Shown here: piece by piece, positions 25,292-34,456 of the stretch
Position numbering within the stretch: the first letter of the stretch is position 1
How the letters are laid out: every line of letters begins with the position of its first letter
Origin: an uncultured Bacteroides sp.
GTDB taxonomy: Bacteria; Bacteroidota; Bacteroidia; Bacteroidales; Bacteroidaceae
Length of the DNA: 64,000 bases
Assembly: GCA_948847595.1 (NCBI GenBank)
Contig: CAQOGY010000001.1
Location: 443,736-507,735 of the forward strand
Direction: 5' to 3'
The notes under the pieces: model-generated
Databases searched by the model: none
What the model saw: only the letters and a program-made list of their open reading frames with translations
What the model was told of the DNA's origin: nothing
Program-made: the position numbers and the translations under genes

Positions 25292-27199
25292 ATGAAAAGA
25301 AATATATTATATACAGGCATGTTTATTGCCGGAATGGCGCTTTGGACATCTTGTGACCATGAACCGGATTTTCCGGGGTTGGATGTAAAAGGAGAAACTC
25401 TTACAAATGTGGCTAAATATGCAGACACTTATTTAGGTGCTGCTTTTACGGCCGATAATCCGGCTAAAGAAACACTGCCGGAATGGTTGCAGAAAAAATA
25501 TTATACGTGTGATAAAGGTTCGTCAGCAATGATAACTTATAAGTTTGCGCCTTCAGTTCCCGAATATGTTTCGGCAGTTTCTGCTGCTACGGCTTATACA
25601 GTGACAGCTGATGATTACAAAGCTGTGTGGGAAGATTTGCCATTCACTTATTTTTCTCCGACAAAGAAAGCAACTCAATATGTACCAGGTTTCTTAAAGG
25701 AAGAATTTACGGCTCCTGTAGATAAGCAGCTGGCAGTGGTAAATTATAATCAAGCCGATAGTGATGGTGCATTTGACGGAGTACTAGCTTTTTCGGATAA
25801 TCTGGAATCCAATTCGTTGGATAGTTGGAAAACAGTAGTTATTTCGGCGGAAAGCGCGAATACCAATAACTGGAGAGTTACTAGTTTTGGCGGTAATCAT
25901 TATTTGCAGGCTTCTGCTTATAATAAAACAGCAGCAGGTCCTGTTGAAACCTATTTGATTAGTGAACAGAAAATAGACATATCAGATGCTAATCTGAAAT
26001 TGACTTTTGATGCTTTGTATGCTAATTATTTAGAAACAGGTGGTCGTTTGACAGTATGGTTATCAGAAGATCTTGCCGGATTTACAAAAGCTGATGTAGA
26101 AGCTGCCAATTGGAGTGATATTACTAGTAACTTTAGGATTGCGACCTCTCCGGATAATACAGGAGACTTAACTCCTGCCGGTGAATTTGTAATGGAGCCC
26201 TATGTAGGAAAGAAAATATATTTGGCATTTAAATATGACGGTGATAATACTGCCGAGGCTAATGCTACATCGACAATACGCATTGATAATGTAGCTATCA
26301 AGTATGGTGAAATGAAAATAGCGGATTCATATCCAGTTTCTGCTTTCTATCAATATAGTGAAGAAAGTGCTAAGTGGGAAGAATATACGGATATTCTGCT
26401 CCTGCAACCACAAGATTATGATGCCATGGGGGTAACCAAACTGACTGCATCTTCTGCTCAATCTTATATTTCTGCATATTTGGGATTGAAATATCCATAT
26501 GCTCAATCAGGAACAATTAAAGCTGTAGGCTTCAAACTAGCTGAAGATAAATTTATGGCTATTGAATTACAGAAATCTACTGCTGGTTGGACTTCTACTT
26601 CTGATGTAGTAGAAATGACTGATGAATATGAATATGACGGTTCTGCTTGGGTATACAAACGTACTGTCCCTAAAGCTGCCTTAAATCAAACATTTGATGA
26701 AGATGGACGTAAGATTACGGCTAAAGATCCGACAATGCTTGAAGGATGGTTGAATGTTGCATTAGATAAACAAGCTTGGTATGATAAATCGTATAAAGAT
26801 AATAATTATACGGAATGTACTGCATATGGTGTTAATGATGGTGCTGTTGATTCATGGCTGATCACTCCGGCATTGGAAATCAAGAGTAATTATATCTTGA
26901 CGTTTGATATGACTTCAGGGCATTGGACGCATGATGCTTTACATGTATATATATCTTCTTCATTCTCTGGAAATAAAGAAGATGTGACTGCCGACCCGGA
27001 AGGGACTTGGAAAGAAGTAACTGAAAACTTTAATTTGCCTCAGGTGATAGGTAAATATGGAACATCTGTGAATGTAGGTTCTTATGCGATGACAGAGTAT
27101 GTAGGACAGCAAGTCTATATTGCTTTCCGTTACTTGGGAGATAAGTCTAAGAATGAAACATCTACTGTACAACTTGATAATATTTATGTAGGAGAATAA
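25292..27199 (+). CDS. Surface lipoprotein with two choice-of-anchor-J/DUF5017-like domains
   Basis: The 635-residue protein has a lipoprotein signal with Cys21 (LWTSC-DHEPDF), so it is outer-membrane anchored. Two similar jelly-roll modules are visible: about residues 165-350 (SNSLDSWKTV..., EPYVGKKIYLAFKYDGDN, IRIDNVAIKYG) and about 475-635 (EGWLNVALDKQAW..., TEYVGQQVYIAFRYLGDKS, VQLDNIYVG). Between them lies a region resembling a repeat of unknown type. Such modules recognise carbohydrate or protein ligands. It occupies the SusD position beside the TonB receptor but has no SusD helical repeats, so it is probably a substitute binding lid. Codon use is AT-rich like the receptor. Confidence 0.8.
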   Translation: MKRNILYTGMFIAGMALWTSCDHEPDFPGLDVKGETLTNVAKYADTYLGAAFTADNPAKETLPEWLQKKYYTCDKGSSAMITYKFAPSVPEYVSAVSAATAYTVTADDYKAVWEDLPFTYFSPTKKATQYVPGFLKEEFTAPVDKQLAVVNYNQADSDGAFDGVLAFSDNLESNSLDSWKTVVISAESANTNNWRVTSFGGNHYLQASAYNKTAAGPVETYLISEQKIDISDANLKLTFDALYANYLETGGRLTVWLSEDLAGFTKADVEAANWSDITSNFRIATSPDNTGDLTPAGEFVMEPYVGKKIYLAFKYDGDNTAEANATSTIRIDNVAIKYGEMKIADSYPVSAFYQYSEESAKWEEYTDILLLQPQDYDAMGVTKLTASSAQSYISAYLGLKYPYAQSGTIKAVGFKLAEDKFMAIELQKSTAGWTSTSDVVEMTDEYEYDGSAWVYKRTVPKAALNQTFDEDGRKITAKDPTMLEGWLNVALDKQAWYDKSYKDNNYTECTAYGVNDGAVDSWLITPALEIKSNYILTFDMTSGHWTHDALHVYISSSFSGNKEDVTADPEGTWKEVTENFNLPQVIGKYGTSVNVGSYAMTEYVGQQVYIAFRYLGDKSKNETSTVQLDNIYVGE

Positions 27200-27220
27200 G
27201 AATAAATATAAGTAAATAAT

Positions 27221-27258
27221 AAAAAGAGACTGTCTTCAATGCGAGGCAGTCTCTTTTT
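27221..27258. terminator. Bidirectional terminator between convergent genes
   Basis: AAAAAGAGACTG (27221-27232) and CAGTCTCTTTTT (27247-27258) form a perfect 12-base stem with A-run and T-run on either side, serving the lipoprotein gene and the convergent EEP-family gene. Confidence 0.9.
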
Positions 27259-27291
27259 ATTTGTATCAATACCCAATTCAATCCTGAAATC

Positions 27292-28392
27292 CTACATCTT
27301 CACCCTCATCACCACCGGATTATGGTCACTATAACTCAAATCCGGTGAAAAATAATCCATACTCTTCAATTCCGGAGAATGTAGGATAAAGTCGATTCTC
27401 AACAGATGTTTGAAATACTTGAAAGTGTACATATACCCGTGCCCGCTTGTCTTGAATCCATCCTGCAATTTGTCACCTTTCACAGTATGATACACATAAG
27501 ACGAAGGCAGGGAGTTGAAGTCACCGCAAACCAGAGTAGGATAGGGGGAAGCGGTAATCAGTTGATTGAGAAGATTAGCCTGTACGGCACGCTTCTGAAA
27601 ATTCTCGTGCAATCCGTCCATAAGAGTAAGTGCTGCACGTTCTGCCCGTTGCGTATCATCCTTGCGGAGTTCCTTTTCCAGTTTACGTTTGTTTTGGGTC
27701 ACTTCCGTTGTTTGGAGGTGATTATTGAATAGACGGAGCACTTTTCCATTGATTTCAATATCGCACCAAAGACTACAATTCTTGGAATCAGGATAGATAA
27801 TAAGATTTTCCTCTTTGATGGGGTAACGGCTGAAAACAGCCAGTTGCAGGAGATTCATCCCTTCGGGAGATGAAGGGATATAGTGATAAGGCCAATTGGC
27901 GAGAGCCACGCAAAGACTGTCAATCCCAAATTCATCATTGATACCAAACTCCTGGAAACAAAGAATATCCGCTTTCTGATTCTTCATGTAAGAAGCGATT
28001 TCCTTGCATGAATATCCGGTATGTTCGTGATTGAAAGCATCGACGTTGTAAGTAGCTATGGTTAAAACTCCCGGAGTATATCCACCGATTTTGACCGTTG
28101 GTTTCGAAGCCGGACTGAAAAGAGGGAACTGGAGAACACAACTGATATACCCCCAATTACAGAATATAGCAATCAAAGGGATGAAAACCCAAAAGCGCCA
28201 GCGGACAGTCCAATAAATGGCAGTGGCAAGGTTAGCCAACAGAAGAATGGGCAAACCTAAACCGATGAAAGGCATCAATTTAAAACTATCCGGTGTAGCG
28301 CTGCCTGTAAAGGCACCGACTATTGTTATACCTGCCAAGACACCGGTCAGCAGGATAGATATGTAGTAAAATAGTCTGTAAAAGGCTTTCAT
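27292..28392 (-). CDS. Membrane-anchored endonuclease/exonuclease/phosphatase family protein
   Basis: The 366-residue protein has three N-terminal hydrophobic helices (about residues 7-29, 39-63 and 69-92) and a C-terminal EEP (DNase I/AP endonuclease-like) domain from about 105. Active-site motifs are visible: TYNVDAFN, CFQEFG (metal-binding Glu), NNHLQTTEV (His), CGDFNSLP (Asp-Asn) and the terminal SDHNPV (Asp-His). The catalytic domain probably faces the periplasm. EEP-fold enzymes cleave DNA, RNA or phospholipid/inositol phosphates, so the substrate is open. It lies 84 bases downstream of the hybrid kinase gene and may share its transcript. Confidence 0.88.
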   Translation of the reverse strand: MKAFYRLFYYISILLTGVLAGITIVGAFTGSATPDSFKLMPFIGLGLPILLLANLATAIYWTVRWRFWVFIPLIAIFCNWGYISCVLQFPLFSPASKPTVKIGGYTPGVLTIATYNVDAFNHEHTGYSCKEIASYMKNQKADILCFQEFGINDEFGIDSLCVALANWPYHYIPSSPEGMNLLQLAVFSRYPIKEENLIIYPDSKNCSLWCDIEINGKVLRLFNNHLQTTEVTQNKRKLEKELRKDDTQRAERAALTLMDGLHENFQKRAVQANLLNQLITASPYPTLVCGDFNSLPSSYVYHTVKGDKLQDGFKTSGHGYMYTFKYFKHLLRIDFILHSPELKSMDYFSPDLSYSDHNPVVMRVKM

Positions 28393-28476
28393 CTAATTAA
28401 ATAAGTTATTTACTATAATCTAAGCAACGTGTTGTATATCCATGTATCACATTGTATAACTATGCTTCATACACAC

Positions 28477-31083
28477 TTACGGAAGTGGCAACCATTTCTT
28501 TATCACCGCCTTTAACTTGTTATGCGCTATCGGTTTAGCTATAAAATCATTACATCCCGCTTCTTGTGCCGCTTTCTGATCCTGTTCATAAGCAAAAGCA
28601 CTTTGAGCAATAATAGGAACCGTCGCAGACAGTTCGCGAATGATTTTCGTAGCTTCCAACCCGTCCAGATTCGGCATCTTTATATCCATCAGAATAAGAT
28701 CCGGTTTCACTTCATCATACATCGTGACCGCTTCCATACCATCATGCGCACGGACAAGACGATGCTTTTTACCAAGAATAGCTTCCAATAAGTCGAAATT
28801 ACTGTCCGTGTCTTCTGCCACCAAAATACAGGCTGATTTAACATTATCCCCATCTTTTTCCGCTTCAACATCCGCAGGCAAATCCTTTTCCCCGACCCTT
28901 GTAGCCTTGTACGGCAAAGTAAACGTAAACGTTGTTCCCGCTCCATACTCCGAACTGACAGAAATCTGCCCGCCGAGCCGTTCGACGATTGACTTACAGA
29001 TAGACAATCCCAATCCCGTACCCTGCGCATGCTGATTCAGTTTGGCGAAACGTTCAAATACCCGTCCCACCTTTTCCGGTTCAATGCCCGTACCGGTATC
29101 CGTCACATGGAAAACAATCTGATTATCCACCAGTTGATACCCATAACTGATACTCCCTTCTTTCGTGAATTTCACCGAATTTCCTATCAGGTTCGAGATC
29201 ACCTGGAACACCCGGTTCTTATCCGTTTCAATCATCAGGCTCTCGTCCGAAGGCTCGTAAACTAGGTTCACTCCCTGCGGAGTACGGAAGATATGCGCAT
29301 CATGCACTTCCCTGCACAAATGATGCAGGTTGACAGGCCCGTAAGAAAACTCGATAGTCCCCGATTCAATCTTCGACAAGTCGAGAATCTCGTTAATCAG
29401 TGTCAGAAGCCGTTCGTTGTTGGCATCTACAATATCGTAATACGTCTTTCTCTCTTCCGCGTCGTCACTTTCGGCTATCAGATGCGAGAAGCCGACAATC
29501 GCATTCAGCGGAGTACGTATCTCATGGCTCATATTGGCGAGGAAAGCCGATTTCAGGTTGTCAGACTTTTCCGCTTTCTCTTTGGACGACATGAGTTCCC
29601 GCTTCATTATTTCCAGTTCCGTGACATCCCATTCGATGCTGACGATAATAGGAGAGGAGAGTTCGTCGCCGTCCACCCGTATCTTTCGTTTGTCGAGGAT
29701 AATCAGGTTCCCGTTCCTGTCCTTGCCTTCCGCCGTCCAGTGCATCCCTTTTCCGGTACTGGCCACCTGAATATCTTCCTGCCGCTTCTTCTCTGCCACG
29801 ATGAACGGATAATAGTCGAAGTCATTCATTCCGATAGAGGAATCGTTGAAGACATCCCGGTTGTACGATTCACGATTCCGGTAGATATACCGGAAATCAT
29901 TATTAATTTCCTTCACTACAATCCCTGCGGGAAGATTATTAATAGTGGTATCCATAATCAGGTTAAGGCGCTTGATTTGAGCCTCATACCTCATCCGTTC
30001 CGAGATATCGTGCGCGAACGACCAGTAACTATCTTCTCCCGAATCATTGGTGACCTTGTACATCGTACATTCATACGCCAATATGTCCTTGTTGATTTTC
30101 GACGGATGATGCGCGATAAAATTGCTCTCACCGCCATCCGTAATGTCTTTGCAGCGGGTGTGCCACGCCTCTTGCGTAGGTAAGTCTGCGGCGATGTTGT
30201 ATATTTTCAACTGACTGATGTCCTTGTTCTCCGCGATGCCGTGATTGTGAAGGAAGCGACGGTTGGCAAAGATAATCGTGCCGTCGGGTTTTGCGGCAAA
30301 GATACTCTCTTTCGCGTTGTTGATGGCATGAGTCAGTGTATTTATGTCATTTCTCCGGAGCTGTATATCCGTAATATTCTGTATATATCCCTCAAGATTC
30401 AGGCTGCCGTCCGGCAGTTGTTCGCGCAGATATGTCTGGATAGTCATATAAAAAATCTTCCCGTCCAGGCGGATACGGTAACTGATACTTTCCGTGTAGA
30501 AATCCTTCAGGTTCCTGTTGCACCATTCCACAAACATATGCTGGTCTTCTTTCACAATCAGCTCCTTGTACTTGTCAAACGAGATATGCTGCACTTCTTC
30601 TTTCGCCAGCACACCCGTGTAACCTTGATAATGAAAGACATTCTCATTCGTATTATACGTCCATTGCCCGATTTGCGCCACTTTCTGAATCTCCCGCAGC
30701 GTGCGGTTCGTATGCTCCAGTTTGCGTTTTACGTTACTTCTTTGTGTGATGTCCCGATACTGGCAGAGCACCATGTCGTCATAAGGATACATGAGACATT
30801 TAAAATAATACGTCTCATCTTTCAGCACCAGCTTGAAATTCTTGCTGATGCTTCTTTGCTCTTCAAGCACTTCCCGGAAGACTGGCATTACCCTCTCCCG
30901 TGTATATTCCGGCAGAAGTTTGAATATATTCTTCCCTAAAAGTACATCTTCCTGCAGAAACCATGTGTCACATTGGGGCGCGATGTCCACGCAGACGCCA
31001 TTCCTGTCCACTAATAGCATCGTATCCGCTGTCAGTTCCAATATTCTCTGTGCATTACTTGCATCATGTAATGTTCTGTCCAT
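28477..31083 (-). CDS. Hybrid PAS histidine kinase/response regulator at the end of the polysaccharide operon
   Basis: The 868-residue protein has no membrane segments. Four PAS-type regions are discernible (about residues 10-120, 130-255, 262-380 and 390-500), followed by HisKA with His520 in NMSHEIRTPLNAIVGF, HATPase_c (DTGTGIEP, GTGLGLSI) and a C-terminal receiver domain (about 748-868) with phospho-acceptor Asp800 in LMDIKMP and Lys in IAKPI. No DNA-binding output is present. An in-frame ATG far upstream (to 31572) is rejected because that extension lies inside the glycosyltransferase gene at 31110 and reads as out-of-frame sequence. Only 26 bases separate it from that gene, so it is co-transcribed with the glycan operon. 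Confidence 0.92.
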   Translation of the reverse strand: MDRTLHDASNAQRILELTADTMLLVDRNGVCVDIAPQCDTWFLQEDVLLGKNIFKLLPEYTRERVMPVFREVLEEQRSISKNFKLVLKDETYYFKCLMYPYDDMVLCQYRDITQRSNVKRKLEHTNRTLREIQKVAQIGQWTYNTNENVFHYQGYTGVLAKEEVQHISFDKYKELIVKEDQHMFVEWCNRNLKDFYTESISYRIRLDGKIFYMTIQTYLREQLPDGSLNLEGYIQNITDIQLRRNDINTLTHAINNAKESIFAAKPDGTIIFANRRFLHNHGIAENKDISQLKIYNIAADLPTQEAWHTRCKDITDGGESNFIAHHPSKINKDILAYECTMYKVTNDSGEDSYWSFAHDISERMRYEAQIKRLNLIMDTTINNLPAGIVVKEINNDFRYIYRNRESYNRDVFNDSSIGMNDFDYYPFIVAEKKRQEDIQVASTGKGMHWTAEGKDRNGNLIILDKRKIRVDGDELSSPIIVSIEWDVTELEIMKRELMSSKEKAEKSDNLKSAFLANMSHEIRTPLNAIVGFSHLIAESDDAEERKTYYDIVDANNERLLTLINEILDLSKIESGTIEFSYGPVNLHHLCREVHDAHIFRTPQGVNLVYEPSDESLMIETDKNRVFQVISNLIGNSVKFTKEGSISYGYQLVDNQIVFHVTDTGTGIEPEKVGRVFERFAKLNQHAQGTGLGLSICKSIVERLGGQISVSSEYGAGTTFTFTLPYKATRVGEKDLPADVEAEKDGDNVKSACILVAEDTDSNFDLLEAILGKKHRLVRAHDGMEAVTMYDEVKPDLILMDIKMPNLDGLEATKIIRELSATVPIIAQSAFAYEQDQKAAQEAGCNDFIAKPIAHNKLKAVIKKWLPLP

Positions 31084-31109
31084 GTCTGTTTTCTTTTTTT
31101 GATTTGTTT

Positions 31110-32324
31110 CTACTTCTCCGCCCGCTTCGCCTTTTCCCAAGCCCCGCTGCCTTTCTTCTTTCTCAGATACCGTATCCCTTTCAACACATTGACATTCATG
31201 AAAAGGAAATAATACGGAATAAAAAGCAACTTGTTCTTTATCTGCTTGGTAGACAGATAATACCCCCAATACCCTAAAATATAGAAGAGAACCTGCAACC
31301 CGAGCAACACCCCATAAAATACCGTTGAACCGCCCAGTAATAAAATCGCCACATTGAGCGGGAGCAGTGCGAACAGCAGAAACGGTGTGACCGACCACCG
31401 CAACACCCGGTGCGACGTATATTGAAAGCTCAACACCCCGTACCTGAAAGGATTCAGCAACGGGCGCAACCGCCAGATAGACTGCAACCCGCCCGCAGCA
31501 ATGCGCACCTTCCTCTTTTCCTCTTCCCGCATATCCGCCGACCCGCTTTCGATGGCATACGCATTGGTGCAATAAGCAATCGTGTATCCCTTCATCGTAA
31601 TCCTCAACGAAAGAATAAAATCATCCAGCAACGTGTCCGGCTCCATCGCCTCGAACAACTCCCGGCGTACGGCAAACAATTCTCCCGCAGCTCCCACAGC
31701 CGAGTACAACCGTGCATCCAACGCCTTCAACGTCGACTCATACTTCCAGTAAATCCCTTCGCCACCGGCAGCCGCCCCGTCCTTCGTCTGCACGGCAATC
31801 CGTTTCTCGCCCGCTACGCAACCCACTTTCGGATTCTGAAAAGCGAGCACAATCTCCCGTATCGCTTCGCGGTTCACCATCGTATTGGCATCCGTAAAGA
31901 CTACGAGCGGCGTATCCACAAGCGTCATTCCCCGCGTCATTGCTGCCGTCTTTCCCTGTCGCAACGGTTGGAAATGCACCGTCGCCTTTCCTGCCCAGCG
32001 AGTCTGCAAACGCTCATTCGTACCGTCATTGCTGCCGTCCGTCACCCAGACGATATGCAGCTTGTCCGCCGGATAATCGAGCTCAAGACTGTTCTCCATC
32101 TTCTCGTCCACCACATCTTCCTCGTTGAAGGCAGTGATGAAGAGCGTCACTTCCGGCAGTTCCTCTTCCACCGATGGCAGCGAGCGCCTCACCGGCTTCA
32201 CGAAAAGCTCCTTCAGCTTGACCAGAATATACAGCACAATCCCGTAGCCCAGATACGTATAGAACACGATGAACAGGGCAAACCAAAATATAATTTCAAG
32301 CCAAAGAGTAAGGGTATCGTTCAT
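31110..32324 (-). CDS. Membrane glycosyltransferase family 2 (cellulose/chitin-synthase-like layout)
   Basis: The 404-residue enzyme has an N-terminal helix (about 8-32), a cytosolic GT2 catalytic domain (about 52-290; TLFITAFNEED at the start, VTDGSNDGTNERL, the DxD-like TDANTM, and EPDTLLDDFILSLRI holding the ED base region), a QxxRW-like block (RKVRIAAGGLQSIWRL) and C-terminal helices (about 300-385). This layout is typical of processive or polyprenol-independent membrane GT2s. It is the last transferase of the operon before the hybrid kinase. Confidence 0.9.
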   Translation of the reverse strand: MNDTLTLWLEIIFWFALFIVFYTYLGYGIVLYILVKLKELFVKPVRRSLPSVEEELPEVTLFITAFNEEDVVDEKMENSLELDYPADKLHIVWVTDGSNDGTNERLQTRWAGKATVHFQPLRQGKTAAMTRGMTLVDTPLVVFTDANTMVNREAIREIVLAFQNPKVGCVAGEKRIAVQTKDGAAAGGEGIYWKYESTLKALDARLYSAVGAAGELFAVRRELFEAMEPDTLLDDFILSLRITMKGYTIAYCTNAYAIESGSADMREEEKRKVRIAAGGLQSIWRLRPLLNPFRYGVLSFQYTSHRVLRWSVTPFLLFALLPLNVAILLLGGSTVFYGVLLGLQVLFYILGYWGYYLSTKQIKNKLLFIPYYFLFMNVNVLKGIRYLRKKKGSGAWEKAKRAEK

Positions 32325-32380
32325 GGTCGTATTATTTGTTTAAATGGATATTATTCAATTCGTTTCAATAATTCATCTTT

Positions 32381-33244
32381 CTATTTCTTCTTTTCTACAA
32401 GATTACTGTCCTCATCCTTATACTCCTTCTTTTTCGTGAAAAGCCCGCCGATACCTTTCAGCCTGCTGACGACACGCACCCTGAAACTATCGAACAACGA
32501 ACCGTCAGCCCCCACAGTGCCATATCCGGTCACAGCCCTTGCCCGTCTTTTGCGTACAAAAGCGATTTTCCCGTACGCCTTCAGTTGCAGAGCCAGATAC
32601 CCGTCCTCGCCCCGGATAATATCCGTGCGAATCCCCGTTTCTCGTGCAAAGTCCGTGCGGTAGGCAAACACGAGCCCGCGTACACTAAGTTCAGGACGTT
32701 TAAAAGATTGTAACCATAAATGCAGGTCGCGCGTAGCTTCATAGAATTTCAGTCCCAGCCAGGGATGCTCCTTGTCCGGAATGTAGCTCCACAGTGAGCT
32801 GACAGCTACTACACCGGGCTTTTCAAGCGCATCCACCATCGTTTCGACATACCCCGGCGGATACATGGTGTCAGAATCAATATTAATATGATATTTGCCC
32901 CGCGCATGATTTAATCCGCAGAGACGGGCAAAGCCGCAACTATGCCGTGTTTCCGTGAAATAAGGCACTCCGCATGCCTCATAGATTTCCGCCGTACGGT
33001 CTTTCGATTCGTTATCCACACCGATGATTTCTACGGGATATTTACACTGCATCTCGCTCAGCGACCAAAGGCAGGCAAGCAGATGCTTTTCTTCATTGTA
33101 TCCGATGAGGGACACCGTGACGAGCGGTTCCTTGCTCTGCAATCCTGCGAGATTGCGGCGCACCTCTTCGATAACGGACTGCGGGGCTTCCGCAAAAGGT
33201 TTTTCGTATACCTGTAAATACTTGGAATACCATTTCATAGACAT
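32381..33244 (-). CDS. Glycosyltransferase family 2
   Basis: The 287-residue protein has a GT-A fold core: VTVSLIGYNEEKHLLACL at about residues 39-56, the sugar-nucleotide block EIIGVDNESKDRT at about 71-83, and the metal-binding DxD-type INIDSDTMYPPGYV near 115-128. No membrane helix is present. Acceptor and donor cannot be told. The C-terminus is very lysine-rich. It lies eight bases from the upstream GT4 gene, so the genes are closely coupled. Confidence 0.9.
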   Translation of the reverse strand: MSMKWYSKYLQVYEKPFAEAPQSVIEEVRRNLAGLQSKEPLVTVSLIGYNEEKHLLACLWSLSEMQCKYPVEIIGVDNESKDRTAEIYEACGVPYFTETRHSCGFARLCGLNHARGKYHINIDSDTMYPPGYVETMVDALEKPGVVAVSSLWSYIPDKEHPWLGLKFYEATRDLHLWLQSFKRPELSVRGLVFAYRTDFARETGIRTDIIRGEDGYLALQLKAYGKIAFVRKRRARAVTGYGTVGADGSLFDSFRVRVVSRLKGIGGLFTKKKEYKDEDSNLVEKKK

Positions 33245-33252
33245 TGGATGCT

Positions 33253-34407
33253 TTATTTGTTATCAGATGCCGGGACAAGACTCTCGAACAGTCGTTTCCA
33301 TTGCCCGGCTATATTTTCTATCCGGAACCGCCGGACGTCGATTCGTCCTTGCCGTCCCATCTCTTTGCGTATATCCTCATGCTCGATCAGATACGAAATC
33401 TTCCCGGCCAGTTCTTCTATATTTCCGTCTTCCACCAGCAAGCCGTCCTTTCCGTCGTCGATAATATCCCTCGGCCCGCAAGGACACGTGAACGAGACGG
33501 GCGGCACGCCGCATGCCATCGCTTCGATGATGACCATTCCGAACCCTTCGAAGCGGGACGACAGGGCGAATATGGAACTCTCGCAATATTTGTTGACAAT
33601 GTCCGGCACGGTAGGTTCGAGGATACAGCTATCCGTGATTCCCAGCGAGTCAATCTGCTGCTGAAGCTGTTCGCGCATCCCGTCCCCGTAGATGCGCAAC
33701 ACCCAGTCCGGGTGCTTCCGGGCTACGATTTGCCAGGCGGGAATCAGCCGGTCGAACCCTTTCTGCGGGACGTAACGCCCGACGGCAATCACCTGTTTGC
33801 TGTTCCCGTCGGAAACCTTGTCCGGAAAGAAAGGAAGCGGGTTGTGAATCACTTCCACGTTCGACAGTTCCGTCCATTCGCGCGCGTCCTCGTGGCTCAG
33901 CACGATGAAACGTTCCAGTTGGCGGAGCTGGCGGTACAATTGCGCTCTCCAGTACCGCCTTGCGATAGCCCGCATGAAGGCGGGCAGGCGGCTGTTGCTG
34001 AAATCCCTGTAATTGGACTTGTTGAAATGTATCTCGCCCAGTTTCACGCTGCCGTCCGTCATGCTGTTGATAAAGTTGATGTCGCGGCGGAGCAGGGAGA
34101 TGGTGATGTCCGGCTTGATCTGATGCAGGCATTCGTTCAGTTTCCTCTTGAAAAGCCCTTGCTTGACGATATATTTCGGAAGCCTTTTGTAAAGCGGCAT
34201 TCCGTTCAGTTGGTCGTAGTCGATGTCAAGCTGGTGAAGGATGATGGACGGGTGCAGGTCATAATATGGCTTCCGGTCTTTGCCTTCCGTCATGATGATA
34301 TGTATTTCGTAACCGAACACTTCGGCAAAATAATTCGCTTTCAGTGTCAGCACCCGTTCCATGCCGCTGGGATAGTAGAGTGCAGGGATACAATAAGCTA
34401 TTTTCAT
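33253..34407 (-). CDS. Glycosyltransferase family 4
   Basis: The 384-residue GT-B enzyme has an N-terminal domain beginning MKIAYCIPALYYPSGMERVL (acceptor side) and a C-terminal GT4 domain from about residue 190: AVGRYVPQKGFDRLIPAW, then the EX7E donor-binding motif in SRFEGFGMVIIEAMACG near 300. This resembles capsule N-acetylhexosamine or hexose transferases with retaining mechanism. The exact sugar is unknown. Confidence 0.92.
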   Translation of the reverse strand: MKIAYCIPALYYPSGMERVLTLKANYFAEVFGYEIHIIMTEGKDRKPYYDLHPSIILHQLDIDYDQLNGMPLYKRLPKYIVKQGLFKRKLNECLHQIKPDITISLLRRDINFINSMTDGSVKLGEIHFNKSNYRDFSNSRLPAFMRAIARRYWRAQLYRQLRQLERFIVLSHEDAREWTELSNVEVIHNPLPFFPDKVSDGNSKQVIAVGRYVPQKGFDRLIPAWQIVARKHPDWVLRIYGDGMREQLQQQIDSLGITDSCILEPTVPDIVNKYCESSIFALSSRFEGFGMVIIEAMACGVPPVSFTCPCGPRDIIDDGKDGLLVEDGNIEELAGKISYLIEHEDIRKEMGRQGRIDVRRFRIENIAGQWKRLFESLVPASDNK

Positions 34408-34456
34408 TGTTCTATCAATATATTGTTTGTTCTATAATTACTAAAAAATACCTGCC

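Noticed and set aside
31084..31572. N-terminal extension of the hybrid kinase
   Set aside because: The 163 extra residues lie inside the downstream end of the GT2 gene in another frame and show no domain; the PAS region begins at the ATG at 31083.
31410..34437. Long plus-strand frames (417 and 397 codons) across the glycosyltransferases
   Set aside because: Arg/His/Pro-rich translations without domains, fully opposite to genes with clear GT motifs.
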